This document shows positions 5,812-11,497 of a stretch of DNA of 11,497 nucleotides, piece after piece. Position numbers and translations under genes: made by a program. A model generated the notes under the pieces. That model had not been told where the DNA came from, did not search any database, and saw only the letters and a program-made list of their open reading frames with translations. Source of the DNA: Ovoidimarina sp050299695 (GTDB lineage Bacteria; Pseudomonadota; Alphaproteobacteria; Rhodobacterales; Rhodobacteraceae). Position 1 is the first letter of the stretch; the number at the start of each line of letters is the position of its first letter. The stretch lies in the NCBI GenBank assembly GCA_050299695.1, contig JBNKWI010000105.1, positions 1-11,497 on the forward strand, written 5' to 3'.

Positions 5812-7179
5812 ATGGCGACCGAAGTATTGATGCCCGCGCTGAGCCCCACCATGGAGGAGGGCACGCTCGCCAAGTGGTTGGTGAAGGAGGGCGACACGGT
5901 GTCGTCGGGCGACATCCTGGCCGAGATCGAGACCGACAAGGCGACAATGGAATTCGAGGCGGTCGACGAGGGGATCGTCGGCAAGATCCTGATCGCCGAG
6001 GGCACCGAGGGCGTGAAGGTGAACACGCCCATCGCGGTCTTGGTCGAGGAAGGCGAGGATGCCGATGCCGCGGCGTCTTCGGCCCCTGCCCCTTCGGCGG
6101 CCCCCGCGGCGAACGGCCACGACCCGGCCCCCGCGGCGGCGAAGGCGCCGGTGGCCTCGGTCGAGGTCCGCGAGACGCTGATCCCGGAAGGCACCGAGAT
6201 GGTCACCACCACGGTCCGCGAGGCGCTGCGCGACGCGATGGCCGAGGAAATGCGGCGCGACGCCAAGGTCTTCGTGATGGGCGAGGAAGTGGCCGAGTAC
6301 CAGGGCGCCTACAAGATCACACAGGGTCTGCTCGACGAATTCGGTGAACGCCGGGTGATCGACACGCCGATCACCGAGCACGGCTTCGCCGGGATCGGCG
6401 TTGGCGCCGCCTTCGGCGGGGTGCGGCCCGTCGTCGAGTTCATGACCTTCAACTTCGCGATGCAGGCCATCGACCACATCATCAACTCGGCCGCCAAGAC
6501 GCTCTACATGTCGGGCGGGCAGATGGGCTGCCCCATCGTGTTCCGGGGCCCGAACGGCGCCGCGGCCCGGGTGGGCGCGCAGCACAGCCAGGACTACGCG
6601 TCCTGGTATTCGCAGATCCCCGGCCTGAAGGTCGTGCAGCCCTATTCGGCGGCCGACGCCAAGGGCCTCCTCAAGACCGCGATCCGCGACCCGAACCCGG
6701 TGATCTTCCTCGAGAACGAGATCCTCTACGGGCGCTCCTTCGAGGTGCCGAAGCTCGAGGACTGGACCGTGCCGTTCGGCAAGGCACGGATCTGGCGCGA
6801 GGGCACCGACGTGACGCTGGTGAGCTGGGGGATCGGGATGCAATACGCGCTCGAGGCCGCCGACAAGCTGGCCGGGGAGGGCGTCTCGGCCGAGGTGATC
6901 GACCTGCGCACGCTCAGGCCGCTCGACTACGACACGGTGATCGCCTCGGTGAAGAAGACCAACCGCTGCGTGACCATCGAGGAGGGCTTCCCGGTCTGCT
7001 CGATCGGCAACCACCTATCGGCCTATATCATGACGCACGCCTTCGACTGGCTCGACGCGCCGGTCTTGAACTGCACGGGCAAGGACGTGCCGATGCCCTA
7101 CGCGGCGAACCTCGAGAAGCACGCGCTCGTCACCACCGCCGAGGTCATCGAGGCGGTGAAGCAAGTGACGTATCGCTGA
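5812..7179 (+). CDS. pdhB: Pyruvate dehydrogenase E1 component, beta subunit, with N-terminal lipoyl domain
   Basis: This 455-residue protein fuses a lipoyl domain to the transketolase-like E1 beta subunit. Residues 1-78 form the lipoyl domain, with the modified Lys43 in ETDKATME. Residues about 80-118 are an Ala/Pro-rich flexible linker. From about 128 the E1 beta domain follows: GEEVAEYQGAYKIT (157-170) carries the thiamine-binding Glu, then EHGFAGIGVGAAFGG, VEFMTFNFAMQAIDHI and the C-terminal transketolase domain (SWGIGMQYALEAAD, VIDLRTLRPLD, TIEEGFPVCSIG). The ATG at 5812 is chosen because the lipoyl domain starts there and GGAGG lies nine bases before; an upstream in-frame ATG would only add unrelated residues. 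A lipoyl domain on E1 beta is known in alphaproteobacterial complexes such as that of Sinorhizobium meliloti. The lipoyl domain is nearly identical to that of PdhC. Confidence 0.98.
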   Translation: MATEVLMPALSPTMEEGTLAKWLVKEGDTVSSGDILAEIETDKATMEFEAVDEGIVGKILIAEGTEGVKVNTPIAVLVEEGEDADAAASSAPAPSAAPAANGHDPAPAAAKAPVASVEVRETLIPEGTEMVTTTVREALRDAMAEEMRRDAKVFVMGEEVAEYQGAYKITQGLLDEFGERRVIDTPITEHGFAGIGVGAAFGGVRPVVEFMTFNFAMQAIDHIINSAAKTLYMSGGQMGCPIVFRGPNGAAARVGAQHSQDYASWYSQIPGLKVVQPYSAADAKGLLKTAIRDPNPVIFLENEILYGRSFEVPKLEDWTVPFGKARIWREGTDVTLVSWGIGMQYALEAADKLAGEGVSAEVIDLRTLRPLDYDTVIASVKKTNRCVTIEEGFPVCSIGNHLSAYIMTHAFDWLDAPVLNCTGKDVPMPYAANLEKHALVTTAEVIEAVKQVTYR

Positions 7180-7478
7180 TGTTCGGCAGGAAGAAGTCAA
7201 GCGTGTCGGGCCCGGTCAGGATCGACAATCCGCTTCTTGTCGCTGTCCGCGACAGCGATCCGGACGGTCCGATGACTGTGCGTATTGACGTTGCGCAGAT
7301 CTCGAATGCCCATGAGGCCGGTCTAATCCTCGCCGACTTCGCAAAGCACTTCGCAAAGGCCCTGACGGCGACCGGCAAGGCGGCATCGGAGGAGGCCGCA
7401 ATGACCGAGTTGCGGTGGATGTTCGATGCGGAAATGAACCAGCCCACGGACGGCGCCCAAGGCGGCGTGGTCCAGTGA
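7179..7478 (+). CDS. Small unknown protein in the pdh operon (possibly DUF5076)
   Basis: This 99-residue ORF begins with an ATG that shares one base with the pdhB stop (TGATG) and ends 14 bases before pdhC, so it is a member of the pdh operon. The product starts MFGRKKSS, a basic tip, then a VSGPVRIDNPLLVAVRDSD segment, a beta-rich MTVRIDVAQI, a helix HEAGLILADFAKHFAKALTATG, and a second helix EEAAMTELRWMFDAEMNQ. No catalytic motif, signal or membrane segment is visible. The size, start and position fit the small domain-of-unknown-function proteins that I recall in rhodobacterial pdh operons (perhaps DUF5076), but I cannot confirm this by search. An accessory or regulatory role for pyruvate dehydrogenase is inferred from location only. 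No strong ribosome-binding site is seen, so translation may depend on coupling to pdhB. Confidence 0.82.
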   Translation: MFGRKKSSVSGPVRIDNPLLVAVRDSDPDGPMTVRIDVAQISNAHEAGLILADFAKHFAKALTATGKAASEEAAMTELRWMFDAEMNQPTDGAQGGVVQ

Positions 7479-7492
7479 TGGAGAGATAGGAC

Positions 7493-8800
7493 ATGCCCAC
7501 CCAAGTTCTGATGCCCGCCCTGAGCCCGACCATGGAGGAAGGCACCCTCGCGAAATGGCTCGTGAAGGAGGGCGACACGGTCTCCTCGGGGGACCTCCTG
7601 GCCGAGATCGAGACCGACAAGGCGACGATGGAATTCGAGGCGGTGGATGAAGGCACCATCGGAAAGATCCTGATCGCCGAAGGCACCGAGGGCGTAAAGG
7701 TGAACACGCCCATCGCGGTGCTCCTGGACGATGGGGAAAGCGCGGCCGATATCGGGTCGGCGCCGGCGGCGAAGCCCGCGCCGGAGGCGGCGAAGCCGGC
7801 CGACGCGGCCGCCGAGGCGGCCCCCGCAGGGGGCCCCGAGAAGGCCGCCCCCCCTGCCCCGCCAACGGCCCAAGCGTCGGGCGACCGGGTCTTCGCCTCG
7901 CCGCTCGCGCGGCGTATCGCGAAGGACAAGGGGCTTGATCTCGCCCAGGTCAAGGGCACCGGCCCGCATGGCCGGATCGTCAAGGCCGATGTGGAGAAGG
8001 CCGAGCCCGGCAAACCGGCGCCCGCCGCCGCGCCGGCCGCACCGGCACCGGCGGCCGCCGCTCCGGCGGGCCCTTCGACCGATGCGGTCGTCAGGATGTA
8101 CGAGGGCCGGGAGTTCGAGGAAATCAAGCTCGACGGGATGCGCAAGACCATCGCCGCGCGGCTCACCGAGGCCAAGCAGACGATCCCGCATTTCTACCTG
8201 CGCCGCGACATCAGGCTGGACGCGCTCCTGAAGTTCCGCTCCCAGCTCAACAAGCAGCTCGAGGCGCGCGGCGTGAAGCTCTCGGTCAACGACTTCATCA
8301 TCAAGGCCTGCGCCATCGCGCTGCAACAGGTGCCGGACGCGAACGCGGTCTGGGCCGGCGACCGGATGCTGAAGCTGAAACCGTCCGACGTGGCGGTGGC
8401 CGTGGCCATCGAGGGCGGGCTCTTCACGCCGGTCCTGAAGGACGCCCATATGAAGACGCTCTCCGCACTTTCGGCCGAGATGAAGGACCTCGCCGCCCGC
8501 GCCCGCGACAGGAAGCTCGCGCCGCATGAGTACCAGGGCGGGTCTTTCGCGATCTCCAACCTCGGCATGTTCGGCATCGACAATTTCGACGCGGTCATCA
8601 ACCCGCCGCACGGTGCGATCCTCGCGGTCGGCGCCGGCGTGAAGAAACCGGTCGTGGGCGAGGACGGCGAGCTGGCGGTGGCGACGGTGATGTCTGTGAC
8701 GCTCTCGGTCGATCACCGGGTGATCGACGGAGCGCTCGGCGCGCAGCTCCTCGAGGCGATCAAGGACGGGCTCGAGAATCCGGTGTCCATGCTGGCCTGA
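7493..8800 (+). CDS. pdhC: Pyruvate dehydrogenase E2, dihydrolipoamide acetyltransferase
   Basis: E2 is the structural core of the complex and passes the acetyl group from lipoyl-lysine to CoA. The 435 residues show one lipoyl domain (1-78, Lys43 in ETDKATME), an Ala/Pro linker (about 85-128), the peripheral subunit-binding domain (133-170: FASPLARRIAKDKGLDL, KGTGPHGRIVKADV), a second Ala/Pro linker (172-197), and the catalytic domain to the end. The active-site motif DHRVIDG lies at 407-413, with His408 and Asp412. E3 is expected to bind the subunit-binding domain but is not encoded in the window. The ATG at 7493 has a GGAGAG box seven bases before it. The single lipoyl domain per E2 chain, with another on PdhB, may provide the swinging arms used elsewhere by multi-lipoyl E2 proteins. 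A hairpin terminator follows. Confidence 0.98.
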   Translation: MPTQVLMPALSPTMEEGTLAKWLVKEGDTVSSGDLLAEIETDKATMEFEAVDEGTIGKILIAEGTEGVKVNTPIAVLLDDGESAADIGSAPAAKPAPEAAKPADAAAEAAPAGGPEKAAPPAPPTAQASGDRVFASPLARRIAKDKGLDLAQVKGTGPHGRIVKADVEKAEPGKPAPAAAPAAPAPAAAAPAGPSTDAVVRMYEGREFEEIKLDGMRKTIAARLTEAKQTIPHFYLRRDIRLDALLKFRSQLNKQLEARGVKLSVNDFIIKACAIALQQVPDANAVWAGDRMLKLKPSDVAVAVAIEGGLFTPVLKDAHMKTLSALSAEMKDLAARARDRKLAPHEYQGGSFAISNLGMFGIDNFDAVINPPHGAILAVGAGVKKPVVGEDGELAVATVMSVTLSVDHRVIDGALGAQLLEAIKDGLENPVSMLA

Positions 8801-8829
8801 CCGGCGGCGCGGCTTGATCTGAGACAAGG

Positions 8830-8861
8830 CGGCCTTCGTCCCGATGGGCGAAGGCCGTTCT
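8830..8861 (+). terminator. Terminator of the pdh operon
   Basis: CGGCCTTCG (8830-8838) pairs with CGAAGGCCG (8849-8857), and inside it CCC (8840-8842) pairs with GGG (8846-8848) after a single bulged T, giving a loop of GAT. It is followed by TTCT, a modest T-tract. It lies 30 bases after the pdhC stop and before the next gene, so it should end most pdh transcripts, though some read-through into the downstream gene is possible. Confidence 0.7.
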
Positions 8862-8882
8862 CGTGTCAGGGAGAGTTCCGCC

Positions 8883-9215
8883 ATGGACTGGAAATCGCAT
8901 CTCAAGGAAACCAGCGAAAACCTCGCCGCCTTCCGTCAGGCCCAGCCCGAAACCGGCCACGGTTTCACCGCTTTGCACCGGGCGGCGATGGCGCCGGGCG
9001 CGCTGGACCTCAAGCAGAAGGAACTCATTGCACTCGCCATCGGCATCGCCGACCGCTGCGTCGACTGCATCGGCTTCCACCTGCAGGGCGCGGTGAAGGC
9101 CGGCGCCACCCGCGAGGAGATCGCCGAGACGATCTCGGTCGCTGTGATGATGGGGGGCGGGCCGGCCTACATGTACGGGGTCAAGGCCCTCGAAGCCTTC
9201 GACCAGCTCGCCTGA
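8883..9215 (+). CDS. Carboxymuconolactone decarboxylase / AhpD-like family protein
   Basis: This 110-residue protein has the AhpD-like fold. Its signature is Glu47, eleven residues, then CVDCIGFH (59-66), that is CxxC-x3-H, the redox and proton-relay set seen in alkylhydroperoxidase AhpD. The rest, with KQKELIALAIGIADRC, GATREEIAETISVAVMMGGGPAYMYG and EAF near the end, is typical of the carboxymuconolactone decarboxylase Pfam family. A thiol-peroxidase-like role is more likely than true decarboxylase activity because of the CxxC, but the substrate is not known. The ATG at 8883 has AGGGAGAG (8868-8875) at normal spacing; an upstream in-frame GTG falls within the terminator. It is just after the pdh operon and may be transcribed on its own or by read-through. 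It converges on cysK. Confidence 0.9.
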   Translation: MDWKSHLKETSENLAAFRQAQPETGHGFTALHRAAMAPGALDLKQKELIALAIGIADRCVDCIGFHLQGAVKAGATREEIAETISVAVMMGGGPAYMYGVKALEAFDQLA

Positions 9216-9276
9216 CCGCGCGGCCGGGCGCCCACCCGAGCGCCAAAGCCGAAGGCGGCGGCGCGAGACATGGAAT

Positions 9277-9297
9277 GCGGGCCCGGCACGGGCCCGC
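9277..9297. terminator. GC-rich hairpin between convergent genes, probable bidirectional terminator
   Basis: A perfect 9-bp stem, GCGGGCCCG (9277-9285) with CGGGCCCGC (9289-9297), closes a GCA loop. It lies between the stop of the AhpD-like gene (9215) and that of cysK (9313). Neither side has a strong T-tract; the minus side begins ATTCC. The location and stability suggest a two-way terminator. Confidence 0.6.
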
Positions 9298-9312
9298 TCC
9301 GCCTGGAAAGAC

Positions 9313-10386
9313 CTACTCCGCCGCCATCTGCGCCGTGGGGGTTGAGAGCGAGATCGCCCGCTCCTCCTCGGTCATGTCCTCGGGGATGCCCTCGAAGAGC
9401 GGCGAGGACAGGTAGCGCTCGCCGGTATCGGGCAGCATGACCAGCATCACCGAGCCTTCCGGTGCGGTCTCGGCCACCCTCATTGCGCAGGCAAACGTCG
9501 CGCCGGCGGAGATCCCGCAGAAGATCCCCTCCTCGGCCGCGAGCCGCTTCGACCAGGCGATGCCGTCGGGGCCGGGAACCGGGATCATCTCGTCGTAGTA
9601 GCCGCCGTCGATGGCTTCCTGCAGCACGTAGGGAATGAAATCCGGGGTCCAGCCCTGGATCGGGTGCGGCTGCCAGGCCGGGTGGCCCTTGGCGGCGTCC
9701 TCGCCGACCCGCTCCTGCGGCGTACCGGAGGACACGAGCGCGGCATTGGCGGGCTCGGAGCAGATGATTTTCGTCTCGGGGCGTTCCTTCCGGAGCACCC
9801 TTCCCACGCCCGCAAGCGTGCCGCCGGTGCCGTAGCCGGTCACGAAATAGTCGAGCCTTTCGCCCGCGAAATCGCCGAGGATCTCGCGCGCTGTGGTGTT
9901 CTCGTGGATATCGGCGTTGTCCTTGGTCTCGAACTGCCGGGCGAGGAACCAGCCGTTCTGCTCGGCGAGTTCCTTGGCCTTGTTGTACATCCCCATCGCC
10001 TTCTCGGCCCGCGGGGTCAGCACTACCTTGGCGCCGAGAAAGCGCATCAGTTTCCGGCGCTCGATCGAGAAGCTGTCGGCCATGGTGACGACGAGCGGAT
10101 AGCCTTTCGCCGCGCAAACCATGGCGAGCCCGATGCCGGTATTGCCGCTTGTCGCCTCGACCACGGTCTGGCCGGGCTTCAGGCGGCCGTCGCGTTCCGC
10201 CGCCTCGATGATGTTGAGCGCAAGCCGGTCCTTCACCGACGCGGCCGGGTTGAACGCCTCGGCCTTGACGTAGACGGTCACGTGTTTCGGCGCGATCCGG
10301 TTGATGCGGATCGCGGGCGTGTCGCCCACCGTGTCGAGTACCGACGCGAAAAGACGGCCGCGGCCGCCCGTTGTGCGAATGGTCAT
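9313..10386 (-). CDS. cysK: Cysteine synthase (O-acetylserine sulfhydrylase)
   Basis: CysK is a fold type II pyridoxal-phosphate enzyme that joins sulfide to O-acetylserine to make cysteine. Residues visible: the PLP lysine in NPAASVKDR (46-54, Lys52), the substrate loop TSGNTG (79-84), the phosphate-binding GTGGT (186-190), and near the C-terminus the PDTGERYLS segment typical of O-acetylserine sulfhydrylases. The product is 357 residues, a little longer than the usual 310-325, with an insertion around AWQPHPIQGWTPDFIPYVLQEA and a C-terminal tail ending STPTAQMAAE. The start is ATG at 10384-10386, with AGAGGGG about eight bases before; the much longer open frame upstream is antisense overlap with cysE and is not part of the gene. 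It follows cysE in the same orientation after 49 bases, so they form a cysteine-synthesis operon. CysM-type activity cannot be excluded. Confidence 0.95.
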   Translation of the reverse strand: MTIRTTGGRGRLFASVLDTVGDTPAIRINRIAPKHVTVYVKAEAFNPAASVKDRLALNIIEAAERDGRLKPGQTVVEATSGNTGIGLAMVCAAKGYPLVVTMADSFSIERRKLMRFLGAKVVLTPRAEKAMGMYNKAKELAEQNGWFLARQFETKDNADIHENTTAREILGDFAGERLDYFVTGYGTGGTLAGVGRVLRKERPETKIICSEPANAALVSSGTPQERVGEDAAKGHPAWQPHPIQGWTPDFIPYVLQEAIDGGYYDEMIPVPGPDGIAWSKRLAAEEGIFCGISAGATFACAMRVAETAPEGSVMLVMLPDTGERYLSSPLFEGIPEDMTEEERAISLSTPTAQMAAE

Positions 10387-10409
10387 GGATCTACCCCTCT
10401 TCAGTTTCG

Positions 10410-10428
10410 CCCGGGCGGTCGGCCCGGG
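10410..10428 (-). other. Intercistronic hairpin between cysE and cysK
   Basis: CCCGGGC (10410-10416) and GCCCGGG (10422-10428) form a perfect 7-bp stem with a 5-base loop, in the 49-base space before the cysK ribosome-binding site. There is no T-tract. It could pause or stabilise the transcript and so change the cysE:cysK ratio; no function is proven. Confidence 0.4.
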
Positions 10429-10435
10429 AAGTCCG

Positions 10436-11266
10436 TCACGATCCGGCGTCGTCCGGGCCGCAGCACTTCGAAAGGAGCTGGTCCATCGCCTGCGAGGGCT
10501 GGGAGCAGCCCGCAGTGCCGACGATCTTGGCCGGTACACCCGCGACCGTGGTGTTGCGCGGCACTTCCTCGAGCACCACGGAGCCGGCCGCGATCCGCGA
10601 GCAGGCGCCGACCCGGATATTGCCAAGCACCTTCGCCCCGGCGCCGATCAATACGCCGTCGCCAATCTTCGGATGCCGGTCTTCCTCCTCCTTGCCGGTG
10701 CCGCCCAGGGTCACCGAATGCAGCATCGACACGTTGTCGCCCACCACGGCGGTCTCGCCGATGACGATGGAATGGGCGTGGTCGATCATGATGCCGCGAC
10801 CCATCCGCGCATTGGGGTGGATGTCGACGCCGAACACCTCGGAGACGCGCATCTGGATGAAATAGGCCATGTCCTCGCGGCCCTCGGTCCAGAGCCAGTG
10901 GCCGATCCGGTAGGATTGCAGCGCCTGGAAGCCCTTGAAGTAGAGAAGTGGCTGGATCATCCGATGGCAGGCCGGGTCGCGATCGTAGACGGCGACGATG
11001 TCGGCGCGCGCGGCCTGCCCGATCCCGGGATCGGAGGCATAGGCCTCGTCGGCGATCTCGCGCAGGAGCTGTTCGGACATTTCGCCCGAGGCGAGCTTCA
11101 GCGAGATCCGGTAAGACAGCGCGCGTTCGAGCGTGGGGTGGTGCAGGATCGAGGAATGCACGAGGCCGCCGAGCAGCGGCTCGTTCTTCACGATGTCCTG
11201 GGCGTCATCGCGGATGCGCGACCAGATCGGGTCCAGTTCGGCGATCTTCGTGCGGGTTTCGGCCAT
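10436..11266 (-). CDS. cysE: Serine O-acetyltransferase
   Basis: CysE transfers acetyl from acetyl-CoA to serine, giving O-acetylserine, the committed step to cysteine in the cytosol. The 276-residue protein has the alpha-helical N-terminal domain (about 10-135: WSRIRDDAQDIVKNEPLL, ALSYRISLKLAS, RDPACHRMIQPLLYFKGFQALQSYR) and a left-handed beta-helix built of hexapeptide repeats (about 148-245). The catalytic His is in DHAHSIVIGET (His163), and DRHPK (196-200) holds the second conserved His. The E. coli enzyme ends in an Ile that docks into the CysK active site; here the tail reads KCCGPDDAGS, without that Ile. The ATG at 11264-11266 follows GGAGG at seven bases on the minus strand. It leads the cysE-cysK operon. 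A GC-rich inverted repeat lies in its leader. Confidence 0.96.
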   Translation of the reverse strand: MAETRTKIAELDPIWSRIRDDAQDIVKNEPLLGGLVHSSILHHPTLERALSYRISLKLASGEMSEQLLREIADEAYASDPGIGQAARADIVAVYDRDPACHRMIQPLLYFKGFQALQSYRIGHWLWTEGREDMAYFIQMRVSEVFGVDIHPNARMGRGIMIDHAHSIVIGETAVVGDNVSMLHSVTLGGTGKEEEDRHPKIGDGVLIGAGAKVLGNIRVGACSRIAAGSVVLEEVPRNTTVAGVPAKIVGTAGCSQPSQAMDQLLSKCCGPDDAGS

Positions 11267-11280
11267 GTCTTGTCCTCCGG

Positions 11281-11319
11281 TTGGCGCCCGTCTTACACCA
11301 AATAGGCGTCCGGCGCCAA
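11281..11319 (-). repeat. Inverted repeat in the cysE upstream region
   Basis: TTGGCGCC (11281-11288) and GGCGCCAA (11312-11319) are perfect 8-bp complementary arms around a 23-base loop, in the 79-base gap between cysE and the divergent gene. On the minus strand the loop contains the AT-rich TATTTGGTGTAAG, where a -10 element could lie. A regulator site or an mRNA leader hairpin are both possible. Confidence 0.4.
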
Positions 11320-11345
11320 AGGCGAAACCCGCGCGAGGCACGAAA

Positions 11346-11497
11346 TTGTGTGAGCCCGATCATAACGAATTGTTGCGCGCCCGCCTTCTCGAGGCGCTCG
11401 CGGCACTCGACGACGGGAGCCGGACGGGGCGCGAGGACCGCGCGACGGTGGCGCTCGACCAGCAATCGGTGGGACGGCTCAGCCGGATGGACGCGTT
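11346..11497 (+). CDS. TraR/DksA-like protein, N-terminal fragment (3' end outside window)
   Basis: The open frame from a TTG at 11346 runs off the window. It reads MCEPDHNELLRARLLEALAAL, then a charged DDGSRTGREDRATVALDQQSV, then GRLSRMDA, the pattern of small TraR/DksA C4 zinc-finger proteins (helical coiled coil followed by zinc finger). The zinc-binding cysteines would lie beyond the window edge. The TTG start is proposed because GAGG (11335-11338) lies seven bases before it, and no ATG or GTG is in frame upstream. Such proteins bind RNA polymerase through its secondary channel, but short family members may act elsewhere. It diverges from cysE, sharing the 79-base gap. Confidence 0.68.
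   Translation, partial: MCEPDHNELLRARLLEALAALDDGSRTGREDRATVALDQQSVGRLSRMDA

Noticed and set aside
4761..6266. Long minus-strand open frame (501 codons) opposite pdhA/pdhB
   Set aside because: It is antisense to two certain genes, with Arg/His/Leu-rich low-complexity content that is typical of the shadow frames in GC-rich DNA; no family motif was seen.
7145..8905. Long minus-strand open frame (586 codons) opposite pdhC
   Set aside because: Shadow of pdhC. Parts look alike to the frame opposite pdhB only because the lipoyl-domain DNA is duplicated.
9239..9253. Similarity of GCGCCAAAGCCGAA after cysK to GCGCCAAAGGCGAA before cysE
   Set aside because: A short GC-rich near-match flanking the cys operon; too short and not in a consistent structure to call a repeat or attachment site.
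9664..10764. 366-codon plus-strand frame opposite cysK and part of cysE
   Set aside because: Antisense shadow; both minus-strand enzymes are unambiguous.
10301..11305. 334-codon plus-strand frame opposite cysE
   Set aside because: Antisense shadow of CysE with no motif of its own.

Overview
The window is GC-rich, densely coded DNA that looks like the chromosome of an alphaproteobacterium, most likely a member of Rhodobacteraceae (Rhodobacterales). The pointers are: a pyruvate dehydrogenase E1 beta subunit that carries its own N-terminal lipoyl domain; a short FtsB-type septum protein near pdhA; a small conserved-looking ORF between pdhB and pdhC; and the sequence style of ClpX, CysE and the TraR/DksA-like fragment. 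The genus cannot be named from sequence alone. No mobile element, CRISPR array, rRNA or tRNA was seen. No stretch over 300 bases lacks a gene.

Layout, left to right. (1) Positions 1-791, plus strand: the 3' end of a PfkB-family sugar kinase overlaps dtd (D-aminoacyl-tRNA deacylase) by four bases. (2) 799-2859, minus strand: clpP then clpX, the peptidase and unfoldase of the ClpXP protease, ending in a good intrinsic terminator. (3) 2995-3758, plus strand: an ArsR-type regulator and an SRPBCC/AHSA1 protein coupled by an ATGA overlap. The gap shared with clpP holds a repeated 8-mer in inverted orientation. (4) 3856-4158: ftsB. (5) 4177-4605, minus strand: an unrecognised 142-residue protein lying between ftsB and pdhA. 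(6) 4794-8800, plus strand: pdhA, pdhB, a 99-residue unknown ORF and pdhC, spaced as one operon. A promoter-like element and a near-palindrome precede it and a hairpin terminator follows it. (7) 8883-9215: an AhpD/carboxymuconolactone-decarboxylase family protein with a CxxC-x3-H motif. (8) 9313-11266, minus strand: cysE then cysK, the two-step cysteine synthesis pathway, with a GC-rich hairpin between them. (9) 11346 to the end: the start of a TraR/DksA-like protein, divergent from cysE.

How the genes work together. The pdh cluster makes E1 alpha, E1 beta and E2 of the complex that converts pyruvate to acetyl-CoA; E3 (lpd) is not in the window. CysE and CysK turn serine, acetyl-CoA and sulfide into cysteine. 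ClpX and ClpP form one protease. The ArsR/SRPBCC pair is a compact regulatory unit of unknown ligand.

Most of the window is ordinary core genome. The points most worth a second look are the unknown ORF inside the pdh operon, the CxxC AhpD-like protein beside the lipoyl-bearing E2, the near-identical lipoyl domains of PdhB and PdhC, the unknown minus-strand gene before pdhA, and three candidate operators (clpP/arsR, pdhA, cysE). I found no clear previously undescribed multi-gene system.
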